Part shown: in pieces, positions 16,630 through 24,800 of the stretch | Layout of the letters: every line of letters begins with the position of its first letter | How positions within the stretch are numbered: the first letter of the stretch is position 1 | Origin: Pseudomonas proteolytica | Lineage (GTDB): Bacteria; Pseudomonadota; Gammaproteobacteria; Pseudomonadales; Pseudomonadaceae | Assembly (NCBI RefSeq): GCF_007858275.1 | Contig: NZ_VFEV01000013.1 | Location: 85,982 to 149,981 of the forward strand | Reading direction: 5' to 3' | Length of the DNA: 64,000 nucleotides | The notes under the pieces: generated by a model | Seen by the model: only the letters and a program-made list of their open reading frames with translations | Told to the model about the DNA's origin: nothing | Databases searched by the model: none | Made by a program: the position numbers and the translations under genes

Positions 16630-18462
16630 ATGCTCTATCGTCGCTTTGAACAACTGATCGATATCTTCCGCGACGCTCCCAGCGCGGCACCTCCCGATAA
16701 AGTCCTGCCCTTCTACCTCTATTACCTGCGCCAGGTGTGGCCGTGCTTTGCCGCGCTATTGGTGGTCGGCCTGATTGGCGCGCTGATCGAAGTAGCGCTG
16801 TTCAGCTACCTGAGCCGCATCATCGACCTGGCCCAGGGCACACCGCCGGCCAATTTCTTCCAGGTCCACGCCACCGAGTTGATCTGGATGGCCGTGGTCG
16901 CCCTGCTGCTACGCCCGATCTTCGGCGCCCTGCACGACCTGCTGGTACACCAGACCATCAGCCCCGGCATGACCAGCCTGATCCGCTGGCAGAACCACAG
17001 CTATGTGCTCAAGCAGAGCCTGAACTTTTTCCAGAACGATTTTGCCGGGCGCATTGCCCAGCGCATCATGCAAACCGGCAACTCGCTGCGCGACTCAGCC
17101 GTCGCCGCTGTCGATGCCATCTGGCACGTGGCGATCTACGCCATCAGTTCCCTGGTGCTGTTTGCCGAGGCCGACTGGCGCCTGATGATCCCGCTGGTCA
17201 CCTGGATCATCGCCTACAGCCTGGCGCTGCGCTACTTCGTGCCACGGGTCAAGGAACGCTCGGTGATCTCCTCCGAGGCGCGCTCCAAGTTGATGGGGCG
17301 CATCGTCGATGGCTACACCAACATCACCACCTTGAAACTGTTCGCCCACACGCAGTCCGAGCAGGAGTACGCCAAGGAAGCAATCATCGAGCAGACCGAA
17401 AAAACCCAGCTGGCCAGCCGCGTGGTGACCAGCATGGACGTGGTGATCACCACCATGAACGGCCTGCTGATCGTCACCACCACCGGCCTGGCCCTGTGGC
17501 TGTGGACCCAGTCGCTGATTTCGGTGGGCGCCATTGCCCTGGCCACCGGCCTGGTGATCCGCATCGTCAATATGTCGGGTTGGATCATGTGGGTGGTCAA
17601 CGGCATTTTCGAGAACATCGGCATGGTCCAGGACGGCCTGAAGACCATCGCCCAGCCACTGGCGGTGATCGACCGCGAGAACGCCCCGCGCCTGCGCGTG
17701 CCCCACGGCGAAGTGCGCTTCGAGCAAGTGGATTTCCACTACGGCAAGAGCAGCGGCATCATCGGGGGCCTGAACCTGGTGATCAAGCCAGGGGAAAAGA
17801 TCGGTCTGATCGGCCCTTCCGGTGCCGGCAAGTCGACCCTGGTCAACCTGCTGCTGCGCCTCTACGATCTGCAGGGCGGGCGCATCCTGATCGACGACCA
17901 GAACATCGCCGAAGTGGCCCAGGAAAGCCTGCGCGAACGCATCGGCATGATTACCCAGGACACCTCGCTGCTGCACCGTTCGATCCGCGACAACCTGCTG
18001 TATGGCAAGCCCGACGCCACCGACCAGGAACTTTGGGAGGCCATCCGCAAGGCGCGTGCCGATGAATTTATCCCGCTGCTCTCAGACGCCGAGGGCCGTG
18101 TCGGCCTGGACGCCCATGTGGGTGAGCGCGGGGTGAAACTCTCCGGCGGGCAACGCCAACGCATCGCCATCGCCCGGGTCCTGCTCAAGGACGCGCCGAT
18201 CCTGATCATGGACGAAGCCACGTCGGCCCTGGACTCGGAAGTGGAAGCGGCCATCCAGGAAAGCCTGGAAACCCTGATGCAAGGCAAGACGGTGATTGCC
18301 ATCGCTCACCGTCTGTCCACGATTGCTCGAATGGACAGGTTGGTCGTCCTGGAAAAAGGCCAGATCGCCGAGAGCGGCAGCCACGCCCAACTACTGGCAC
18401 AGGGCGGCCTGTACTCGCGATTGTGGCAACACCAGACCGGCGGATTCGTCGGTATCGACTGA
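16630..18462 (+). CDS. ABC exporter, fused permease and ATPase
   Basis: A 610-residue half-transporter expected to act as a dimer. Residues about 30-330 hold six transmembrane helices; residues 360-600 are the nucleotide-binding domain with Walker A GPSGAGKST, Q-loop MITQDTSLLH, signature LSGGQRQRIAIARVLL, Walker B ILIMDEATSALD and the switch His in IAHRLSTI. It looks like an MsbA/multidrug type exporter; the substrate is not evident. A separate msbA would be expected elsewhere in the genome. Confidence 0.9.
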   Translation: MLYRRFEQLIDIFRDAPSAAPPDKVLPFYLYYLRQVWPCFAALLVVGLIGALIEVALFSYLSRIIDLAQGTPPANFFQVHATELIWMAVVALLLRPIFGALHDLLVHQTISPGMTSLIRWQNHSYVLKQSLNFFQNDFAGRIAQRIMQTGNSLRDSAVAAVDAIWHVAIYAISSLVLFAEADWRLMIPLVTWIIAYSLALRYFVPRVKERSVISSEARSKLMGRIVDGYTNITTLKLFAHTQSEQEYAKEAIIEQTEKTQLASRVVTSMDVVITTMNGLLIVTTTGLALWLWTQSLISVGAIALATGLVIRIVNMSGWIMWVVNGIFENIGMVQDGLKTIAQPLAVIDRENAPRLRVPHGEVRFEQVDFHYGKSSGIIGGLNLVIKPGEKIGLIGPSGAGKSTLVNLLLRLYDLQGGRILIDDQNIAEVAQESLRERIGMITQDTSLLHRSIRDNLLYGKPDATDQELWEAIRKARADEFIPLLSDAEGRVGLDAHVGERGVKLSGGQRQRIAIARVLLKDAPILIMDEATSALDSEVEAAIQESLETLMQGKTVIAIAHRLSTIARMDRLVVLEKGQIAESGSHAQLLAQGGLYSRLWQHQTGGFVGID

Positions 18463-18554
18463 TTCTGGACTACTAACGGCGCTATCAATTCCGAACAATT
18501 CTGACAGTTTTTTCTAACTCGCTGGCCGTGTATCACAATCCTGCTGTACTGCAA

Positions 18555-18577
18555 TCAGGGCCCAGGGAGGGCCCTGA
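18555..18577. promoter_or_regulatory. perfect 9-bp hairpin in the aqpZ leader
   Basis: TCAGGGCCC-AGGGA-GGGCCCTGA is a perfect inverted repeat, flanked by further complementary bases (CTGCA on the left, TGCAG on the right). No T tract follows, so it is either a factor-dependent terminator for the ABC gene or an operator/leader structure 53 bp before aqpZ. Confidence 0.5.
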
Positions 18578-18629
18578 CATCAGACTGCAGGGAAGCCTCA
18601 CCGACCAGTTGATTTAGAAGGACGCGTTC

Positions 18630-19331
18630 ATGTCTCTGTTCAAACGTTCCGTTACAGAAGGGTTAGGTACGTTTTGGCTGGTGTTGGGTGGTTGCGGGAG
18701 TGCGGTTCTGGCCGCAGCGTTCCCCGATGTCGGAATTGGTCTACTGGGGGTATCCCTGGCATTTGGACTGACGGTGCTGACCATGGCGTTCGCCATTGGC
18801 CATATCAGCGGCTGTCACCTCAACCCGGCAGTCACCGTGGGCCTGGTGGTCGGCGGCCGGTTTCCGGTCAAGGAGTTGCCAGCGTATATCGTCGCGCAGG
18901 TCATAGGTGGCGTCGTCGCGGCGGCCCTGTTGTATTTCATTGCCAGCGGCAAGCCGGGCTTTGAACTGGCTTCTGGGCTGGCCTCCAATGGTTACGGCGA
19001 ACATTCGCCGGGCGGGTACTCGATGGCGGCGGGGTTTGTCACCGAACTGGTGATGACGGCGATGTTCCTGCTGATCATCCTCGGCGCCACTGACCGTCGT
19101 GCACCGGCGGGCCTGGCACCCATCGCCATCGGCCTGGGGCTGACGCTGATCCACCTGATCTCCATCCCGGTCACCAACACCTCGGTCAACCCGGCCCGCA
19201 GCACCGGCCCCGCGCTGATTGTCGGCGGCTGGGCGATCCAGCAGTTGTGGCTGTTCTGGCTGGCGCCGATCCTTGGCGCGGTAATCGGTGGCATCACCTA
19301 CCGTTGGCTGGGCAAGGAAGAAAACGCCTGA
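18630..19331 (+). CDS. aqpZ: aquaporin Z
   Basis: A 233-residue inner-membrane water channel with six helices and two NPA half-helices: HLNPAVT at residues 63-69 and SVNPARS in the second repeat. The size and the [12 protein letters not shown] and [20 protein letters not shown] segments match AqpZ closely rather than the glycerol facilitator. AAGGACGCGTTC precedes the ATG. A REP pair follows the stop. Confidence 0.95.
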   Translation: MSLFKRSVTEGLGTFWLVLGGCGSAVLAAAFPDVGIGLLGVSLAFGLTVLTMAFAIGHISGCHLNPAVTVGLVVGGRFPVKELPAYIVAQVIGGVVAAALLYFIASGKPGFELASGLASNGYGEHSPGGYSMAAGFVTELVMTAMFLLIILGATDRRAPAGLAPIAIGLGLTLIHLISIPVTNTSVNPARSTGPALIVGGWAIQQLWLFWLAPILGAVIGGITYRWLGKEENA

Positions 19332-19338
19332 TCCACCC

Positions 19339-19434
19339 TGTAGGAGTGAGCTTGCTCGCGAAAAACCTGAGGGCGCCGCGTTTATCCAGAATGAACGCGC
19401 TGTACTTGAGTTCTTCGCGAGCAAGCTCCTACAG
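19339..19434. repeat. REPIN-like inverted pair (tgtaggag type)
   Basis: TGTAGGAGTGAGCTTGCTCG at the left and GCGAGCAAGCTCCTACA at the right are inverted copies about 60 bp apart. They lie between the convergent aqpZ and GNAT genes. Confidence 0.85.
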
Positions 19435-19459
19435 GGGAACCGGTCGAGTTCCCTGAGCG

Positions 19460-20584
19460 TTATGCCTGCCGATACGGCAACGCCGACCGCGCCTCTTCGG
19501 CATACGCCAGAATCCCTACCCGCTCGCGCTCCAGGAAGTCTGCCACGGCGGTTTTCAGGCCCGGATGGCGCAAGTAATGCCAGGAGCGGGTAATCACCGG
19601 CTCAAACCCCCGGATCAACTTGTGCTCGCCCTGGGCACCGGCATCGAAACGTTGCAGTCCATTGGCGATCGCGTAATCCATGCCTTGATAGAAACAGGTT
19701 TCGAAATGTAGCCGGTCGAACTCACCCAGGCAGCCCCAATAGCGACCGTACAGGCTATCGCCACCCACCAGGCTGAACGCCATGGCCACCGGCCGCGCCC
19801 CTTGCTTGGCCAGCACCACCCGGATGGCCTGCGGCATGCGCTCGGCCAACAGGCTGAAAAACGCCCGCGTCAGGTACGGCGACTGGCGGCGCACGGCATA
19901 GGTGTTGGCGTAACAGGCGTAGACAAAATCCCACTGGGCCTCGCTCAACTCATGGCCTTGCAACCATTGGAACTCAATCCCCTGCCCCGCCACTTGCTCG
20001 CGCTCCTTGCGCATCTGCTTGCGCTTGCGCGAACTCAGGGCGTCGAGGAAGTCCTGGAAATCGCGATAACCACGGTTCTGCCAGTGGAACTGGCAACCCA
20101 GACGCGCAAGCCAACCGGGTTGCTGGCCCAGTGCCGCATCGGCCATGGCATCGGTGAAGTTGATATGGGCGCTGGAAAGCCCTTCGATCTCCAGGTAGCC
20201 AGGCAAGCTCTGCAGCAGCTCCGGGCCATCCGCACCATTGGCCGCCAGCAGGCGCGGCCCGCTGACCGGGCTGAAGGGCACGGCTGTCAGCAACTTGGGG
20301 TAGTAATCGATGCCGGCGCGCGCGCAGGCGTCCGCCCAACCATGGTCAAACACGTATTCGCCATAGGAGTGCCATTTGCGGTAGCTGGGCAGCGCCGCGA
20401 CCAGCCGCTCACCCTCGTAGTGCAGCAAGTGCTCGGGCTGCCAGCCAGAATGCCGACCAAGGCTGGCACTGTCCTCCAGCGCACTGAGGAACGCATGGCG
20501 CAGAAACGGCTGATCCTCGGGGACCAACACGTTCCACTCATCAGGCGATATTTCGGACAGGCTATTCAAACGTTTCAACGGCAT
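19460..20584 (-). CDS. GNAT-fold N-acyltransferase, DUF482-like
   Basis: A 374-residue protein that resembles the peptidogalycan biosynthesis/recognition family (DUF482), a double-GNAT fold. Supporting phrases are SRKRKQMRKEREQ, YACYANTYAVRRQSPYL, MAFSLVGGDSLYGRYWG and CFYQGMDYAIANGLQRFD-like residues, which are strongly conserved in that group. The acyl donor and acceptor are unknown. The start MPLKRLNSL has GGGGAA at a good distance; a GTG ten codons upstream (MSERLPSGN) is possible. Confidence 0.82.
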   Translation of the reverse strand: MPLKRLNSLSEISPDEWNVLVPEDQPFLRHAFLSALEDSASLGRHSGWQPEHLLHYEGERLVAALPSYRKWHSYGEYVFDHGWADACARAGIDYYPKLLTAVPFSPVSGPRLLAANGADGPELLQSLPGYLEIEGLSSAHINFTDAMADAALGQQPGWLARLGCQFHWQNRGYRDFQDFLDALSSRKRKQMRKEREQVAGQGIEFQWLQGHELSEAQWDFVYACYANTYAVRRQSPYLTRAFFSLLAERMPQAIRVVLAKQGARPVAMAFSLVGGDSLYGRYWGCLGEFDRLHFETCFYQGMDYAIANGLQRFDAGAQGEHKLIRGFEPVITRSWHYLRHPGLKTAVADFLERERVGILAYAEEARSALPYRQA

Positions 20585-20657
20585 GCCATTCCCCGACGGT
20601 AAACGCTCACTCACGATATTCAGGCCATTCTGACAGAACCCACTGCCTGCGCGGGCA

Positions 20658-20686
20658 GCAAAAAAAAACCCCGCCAAATGGCGGGG
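20658..20686 (-). terminator. terminator after the porin gene
   Basis: On the minus strand CCCCGCC-ATTT-GGCGGGG is followed by a run of T. It lies about 65 bp past the porin stop, so transcription of the porin still has its normal end. Confidence 0.85.
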
Positions 20687-20749
20687 TGAAAAAGAGGATC
20701 GCGCTTTAACGGATGAAGAAAGAGCGCGTTGGAGCGGTATTACAGTTGC

Positions 20750-22084
20750 TTAGAACACGTACTGCACACGACCGACGATGGAATCACCGCTGTCATCGCC
20801 ATTGGCGTTGGTGATCTTGTCGGTGCTGACCTTGCTGTAGTTCAGCGACAGCTTGACCGCTTCGTTGGCGTACCAGTTCACACCCAGGGTGTTCACGTTG
20901 GCCTTGGCGTCGCCGGTTTCGCGGGTAGCGCTGCTGACGACGATGTTCTTGTCGTCAACCTTGATGCTGTCGTAGCGGTAGAACACTTCCCAGGCGCCGA
21001 ATTGCTTGTTCTCGGGCTTGATCGCGTCGAACTTGCCGCCGTCGAGCTTGTAGGCACGGGACTCGCCGGTCAGGGTGTAGGCCAGTTGGCCGTAGAAACC
21101 GCTGGTTTTCACGTCCTGGTAGGCATTGCTGTCAGCTTTCATCTTGCGGCTCAGGGCTTCAGCCTGCACCGAGAATGGGCCGGTTGCGAAGGCAAACTCA
21201 CCACCGAACACGGTGTCGGTGTCATAGGCGCCCACTGCGGTCAGGTTGCTGGCGTTCAGGCCCAGACCACCGCCGAAAGTAGCGCGGTTGCCGTTGGAGC
21301 CGGCATCGTTGCCACCGGTGGTCGCTACGCCACGAGCGCCGAGACGAGGACGAATCCGCGAGTCGAAGGCTGCATCGTTCAGATCACGTGCCGCCACGTT
21401 CAAGCCGAAGTGCAGGACGTCGCCGCCTTTGTTCATCGGTGCCAACACGATACGGCCGTTGAATTGCTTCACGCCCTTGCCGTCTTCGTCGTTGATGTCC
21501 TTGGAGGCCAGGCTGGCGGAGCCGTAGAACATGTCCGCCGCAGTGCCGCTGACCTGGATGCCCATGCCGTTTTCGTGGGTGTTGACCCAGTCCGCAACCT
21601 CGTAGGCGGAGTTACGCTCCATGGCGGTGATCCACTTGGAGCTGGTGGCTTTTTCCAGGCCGAAATCCGGGTCAAAACGACCGACGCGGATGGTTACTGG
21701 CTTGAAGCCCACATAGGACATGGACGCTTCGTCGAAGTAGCCGTCGTCGGAGTTACCCGAGTTGTGGGAGAAGTCGTAGTTGAGCTAGTATTTGAAATCC
21801 TTGTAGACGGTGCCACCCAGCTCCAGGAAGGCGCGACGGAAGTAAGCGGCGTCGCCCGAGTCACCGTTCTTGGTGTAGAAGCCGTCAAATGAGCCGTAAT
21901 CGGCTTGCAGGCGACCACCCAGCTTGAAGCTGAAGTTCTGGTCGGTAGTAGCAACCTCAAGGCCGCCCTTGGTTTTGACAACGATATCGGCGCCGTCAGT
22001 AGTGACAGTACCAGCGAAAGCCTGGGCGGTAACGGCCAGGGCCAGGGCGCTGGCCGCGAAACCGGCGAAGTGCTTACGGATCAT
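20750..22084 (-). pseudogene. OprP/OprO-type porin interrupted by an in-frame TAG
   Basis: One continuous frame would encode a 444-residue phosphate-selective-porin (OprP/OprO) family protein. Residues 1-24 are a signal peptide (ending AFA), and the C-terminus VGRVQYVF ends in Phe, as trimeric porins do. Codon 100 (21787-21785) is TAG. The frame before (YKDFKY) and after ([10 protein letters not shown]) is in register, and the family pattern suggests the lost residue was Gln (CAG to TAG). Without suppression only a 99-residue fragment is made; an internal ATG at 21721 would lack the signal peptide. The rest of the gene shows no other damage, so the change is recent or a sequencing error. Confidence 0.85.
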
Positions 22085-22202
22085 CGAAGAATTCCCCTAA
22101 TCGGTGGTCTTTTGCGTTGGAAAACACACGGGTTCTGCCCCGCTGGTGTTGGGAGGGGATCTTGGCGAGGGGATATTTCAGGCAAGTTGCTGCAAGATAA
22201 AT

Positions 22203-22230
22203 ATTTTATTACAGGGGAACTTTCTTACAA
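22203..22230 (-). promoter_or_regulatory. candidate sigma-70 promoter for the porin
   Basis: On the minus strand TTGTAA, a 16-bp spacer and TAAAAT resemble -35 and -10 elements about 120 bp before the porin start. No convincing Pho box was found. The remaining 22085-22415 spacer holds this promoter and the next terminator, and no gene. Confidence 0.4.
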
Positions 22231-22364
22231 CCACTGGGAATAAGCGCAAAGCTAGAGCCGGCGCGGGCTTGAGCAAAAAAAGTACGAGAAATGCCAGGTG
22301 AAAAAAAGGTGAAAAAAACTTACGAACCTGCAATGTTTTTCAGCGCAGGGCTTTTCGCCGACAC

Positions 22365-22394
22365 AAAAAAGCCCGCGATGGCGACGTCGCGGGC
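22365..22394 (-). terminator. terminator after the anti-sigma gene
   Basis: On the minus strand GCCCGCGA pairs with TCGCGGGC around an 8-base loop and is followed by six T. It closes the sigma/anti-sigma unit. Confidence 0.8.
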
Positions 22395-22415
22395 GTTGGG
22401 TCCAGCGGAAGGCGG

Positions 22416-22649
22416 TCAGGAGTTGCGCTTGAGCTCCGAGGCCAGGCGTTCGGCCAACCCTTGTGCATCCGGCACCTCGGGTTCGGGCAGGATGCGCAAG
22501 GTGGCTTGCATCAGCCGCATCTGGCGAATGAAGCGCCGGCAGTTGGCACAGAACATCAGGTGATGGCGCATCAGCAGGCGCTCGCGAAAGGTCAGTTGCC
22601 CATCGAGATAATCACTGGAGCGTGCCACTTGTTCTTTGCAGGTCAACAT
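22416..22649 (-). CDS. zinc-finger anti-sigma factor (ZAS type)
   Basis: A 77-residue protein with the ZAS zinc motif H-x3-C-x2-C (HLMFCANC, residues 30-37) plus an upstream Cys4 in MLTCKEQ. There is no membrane helix, so it should be a soluble anti-sigma factor that binds and holds the sigma factor encoded just before it. The start overlaps the sigma stop by 7 bp, implying translational coupling. What signal releases the sigma factor cannot be seen. Confidence 0.85.
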   Translation of the reverse strand: MLTCKEQVARSSDYLDGQLTFRERLLMRHHLMFCANCRRFIRQMRLMQATLRILPEPEVPDAQGLAERLASELKRNS

Positions 22650-23257
22650 TCGCCGGTTTCCTCGAAATGCTCCACCGTGGCGAAGACTTTAAGCCGCGCC
22701 CGATGCAGCAGTACACGCACATTGGAGAGCGAGATTTCCAGAAGATTACAAATTTCTTCCAACTCCAGGCCCTGGCGTTCGCGCAGCAGCAGCACGCTGC
22801 TTTGCAGCTCGGACAGACTGAGCAGCGTGTGCTCCAGGCATTCACGCAGCTCGTTTTCGGTGAGCAGCGCCTCGGGGGTGTCCTGATGCCAGGCAAAGGG
22901 CGCGATCAGCCAATGCTCGTCGCCGGCGGCAAAGCGCTCATCACCAATGGTCCCGTGGGGCGACGGCAAGTCGTCGAGCAACACTTCCCGGCGGTTCTGT
23001 TTGTAACGCCCCTTGGCCGAGTTGGCGGTGATGGTCAGCAGCCAGGTCTTGAGGCTGGAGCGCCCTTCGAACTTGGCGAGGCTGCGTACCACCGAAAGCC
23101 AGGCGTCCTGGACCACTTCGTCAGCGTGGCGCTGGCCAACGATGGCGTAGGCCACCGCACGCATGGCGCTCTGGTACTGGGTGACTAACTCCTTATAGGC
23201 CTGCTGCTCGCCCTTGAGCAGGCGCTCAAGCAAGTGCGCGTCGTCGGCTGCTGCCAT
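22643..23257 (-). CDS. ECF RNA polymerase sigma factor
   Basis: A 204-residue ECF sigma factor. Region 2 (residues about 20-90) holds QHRAD-like core binding (GQRHADEVVQDAWLSVVR) and -10 recognition (FEGRSSLKTWLLTITANSA); region 4 (about 135-195) holds the helix-turn-helix LELEEICNLLEISLSNVRV. It has no extracytoplasmic sensor next to it other than the overlapping soluble anti-sigma gene. The regulon is unknown. It lies downstream of a REP pair that separates it from the ketoacyl synthase gene. Confidence 0.9.
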   Translation of the reverse strand: MAAADDAHLLERLLKGEQQAYKELVTQYQSAMRAVAYAIVGQRHADEVVQDAWLSVVRSLAKFEGRSSLKTWLLTITANSAKGRYKQNRREVLLDDLPSPHGTIGDERFAAGDEHWLIAPFAWHQDTPEALLTENELRECLEHTLLSLSELQSSVLLLRERQGLELEEICNLLEISLSNVRVLLHRARLKVFATVEHFEETGEC

Positions 23258-23286
23258 TCAGAATCTCACTGTGTTGAGGGGAGCCG

Positions 23287-23422
23287 TTGTGGCGAGGGGG
23301 CTTGTCCCCCGCTGGGCTGCGCAGCAGCCCCCATAAAACCCACTGAGTAGTGTCAGGCAGACCGAGGGGGTGGTTTTGGGGCTGCTGCGCAGCCCAGCGG
23401 GGGACAAGCCCCCTCGCCACAA
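23287..23422. repeat. REPIN-like inverted pair (gtggcgaggggg type)
   Basis: TTGTGGCGAGGGGGCTTGTC at the left and GACAAGCCCCCTCGCCACAA at the right are perfect inverted copies about 90 bp apart, each followed inward by a GGGCTGC-GCAGCC hairpin. It is the same repeat as at 11913 and sits between two same-strand genes. Confidence 0.9.
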
Positions 23423-23452
23423 CAAGCCTCCACCGATAGGCCTCTTGGCCAC

Positions 23453-24574
23453 TCAGCGCTTGCGCAGGATCACGCTGCCAATCGAATACCCGGCGCCAAA
23501 CGAGCTGAGTACCGCCAGCGCGCCCTTGGGCAGGTCGTCCTGGTAGGTGTGGAACGCAATCACCGAACCCGCCGAACTGGTGTTGGCGTAGGTATCGAGG
23601 ATCACCGGTGCCTCTTCGATCTCGGCTTCACGGCCCAGCAGTTTCTTGACGATCAGGTGGTTCATGCTCAGGTTGGCCTGGTGCAGCCAGAAGCGCTTCA
23701 CGTCGGTCACGCTCAACTGGTTTTCAACCAGGTGCTGGCCGATCAACTCTGCAACCATCGGGCAGACATCACGGAAGACTTTGCGGCCTTCCTGTACGAA
23801 AAGTTTATCCGGTGCACCAATGCCCTCTTCCGCAGCGCGGTTGAGAAAGCCGAAGTTGTTGCGGATGGTATTGGAGAACTTGGTCAGCAACTTGGTGCTG
23901 ACAACGTCGAACTGGTGCTCGGAAGTGGCCAGGTCGGCACGCTCCAGAATCACCGCGGTGGCCGCATCGCCAAAGATGAAGTGGCTGTCGCGGTCACGGA
24001 AGTTCAGGTGGCCGGTGCAGATCTCCGGGTTGACCATCAGGATCGCCCGGGCCTGGCCCAGTTGGATGCTGTTGCAGGCGTTCTGGATGCCGAAGGTCGC
24101 CGAAGAACAGGCCACGTTCATGTCAAAACCGAACCCCTGGATACCCAGGGCTTCCTGGACTTCGATGGCGATGGCCGGATAGGCGCGTTGCAGGTTGGAG
24201 CAGGCAACGATCACCCCGTCGATATCGGCCGCAGTCTTGCCGGCGCGCTGCAGGGCTTGCTCGGCGGCGCCCACGGCCATCTGGCAGAGGATCGACCACT
24301 CGTCGTTGGAGCGCTCGGGCAGGCGCGGGGTCATGCGCGTGGGGTCCAGAATGCCTTCCTTGTCCATGACAAACCGGCTCTTGATACCCGAAGCCTTTTC
24401 GATAAAGGCGGCGCTGGATTCGGTCAACGCCTGAACGTCACCCTGCTCGATAGCCACGGCGTTGTCGGCATTGAACTGTTGAACGTAAGCATTGAAAGAC
24501 TGCACCAGCTCTTCGTTGGAGATGCTGTTGGCCGGGGTGTACAGGCCTGTGCCGCTGATGACGACGTTATGCAC
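23453..24574 (-). CDS. beta-ketoacyl-ACP synthase III (FabH-like)
   Basis: A 373-residue thiolase-fold enzyme. The catalytic triad is visible: Cys in VACSSATFGIQ, His in WLHQANLSMN and Asn in DTYANTSSAGS. It is longer than E. coli FabH (317) because of an N-terminal insert (about residues 25-60). In P. aeruginosa a protein of this type (PA3286) feeds octanoyl-CoA from beta-oxidation into fatty acid synthesis; I infer a similar shunt role here from overall resemblance. No other fatty-acid genes are adjacent. Confidence 0.85.
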   Translation of the reverse strand: MHNVVISGTGLYTPANSISNEELVQSFNAYVQQFNADNAVAIEQGDVQALTESSAAFIEKASGIKSRFVMDKEGILDPTRMTPRLPERSNDEWSILCQMAVGAAEQALQRAGKTAADIDGVIVACSNLQRAYPAIAIEVQEALGIQGFGFDMNVACSSATFGIQNACNSIQLGQARAILMVNPEICTGHLNFRDRDSHFIFGDAATAVILERADLATSEHQFDVVSTKLLTKFSNTIRNNFGFLNRAAEEGIGAPDKLFVQEGRKVFRDVCPMVAELIGQHLVENQLSVTDVKRFWLHQANLSMNHLIVKKLLGREAEIEEAPVILDTYANTSSAGSVIAFHTYQDDLPKGALAVLSSFGAGYSIGSVILRKR

Positions 24575-24800
24575 GGTCGTTCCTCTAAATCTGTTCAGGC
24601 AGAAGGGATTGGTACCTTCGTACCAAACCGTAAGTCGCTCTAGTCCGCCGCGCGGACATCAAACGGGGAAACGCTTTGTCCCGGCGCGTCGAGGCTGATA
24701 CAGCCAATCTAGACGATCCTGGCATTTATAACGGCGAAGTTTGCCATAAACCGGGGGGTTTGGCGCCTGTCACACGCGCACCTGCCCCCGGGATTGCAGG

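Noticed and set aside
15170..16690. A 506-codon frame antisense to the hydrolase and ppiA genes
   Set aside because: It spans two real genes and their spacer on the opposite strand and has no family features.
22085..22260. Pho box upstream of the OprP/OprO-type porin
   Set aside because: Two TGTAA-like half sites occur, but 16 bases apart rather than in the 11-base rhythm of a Pho box.
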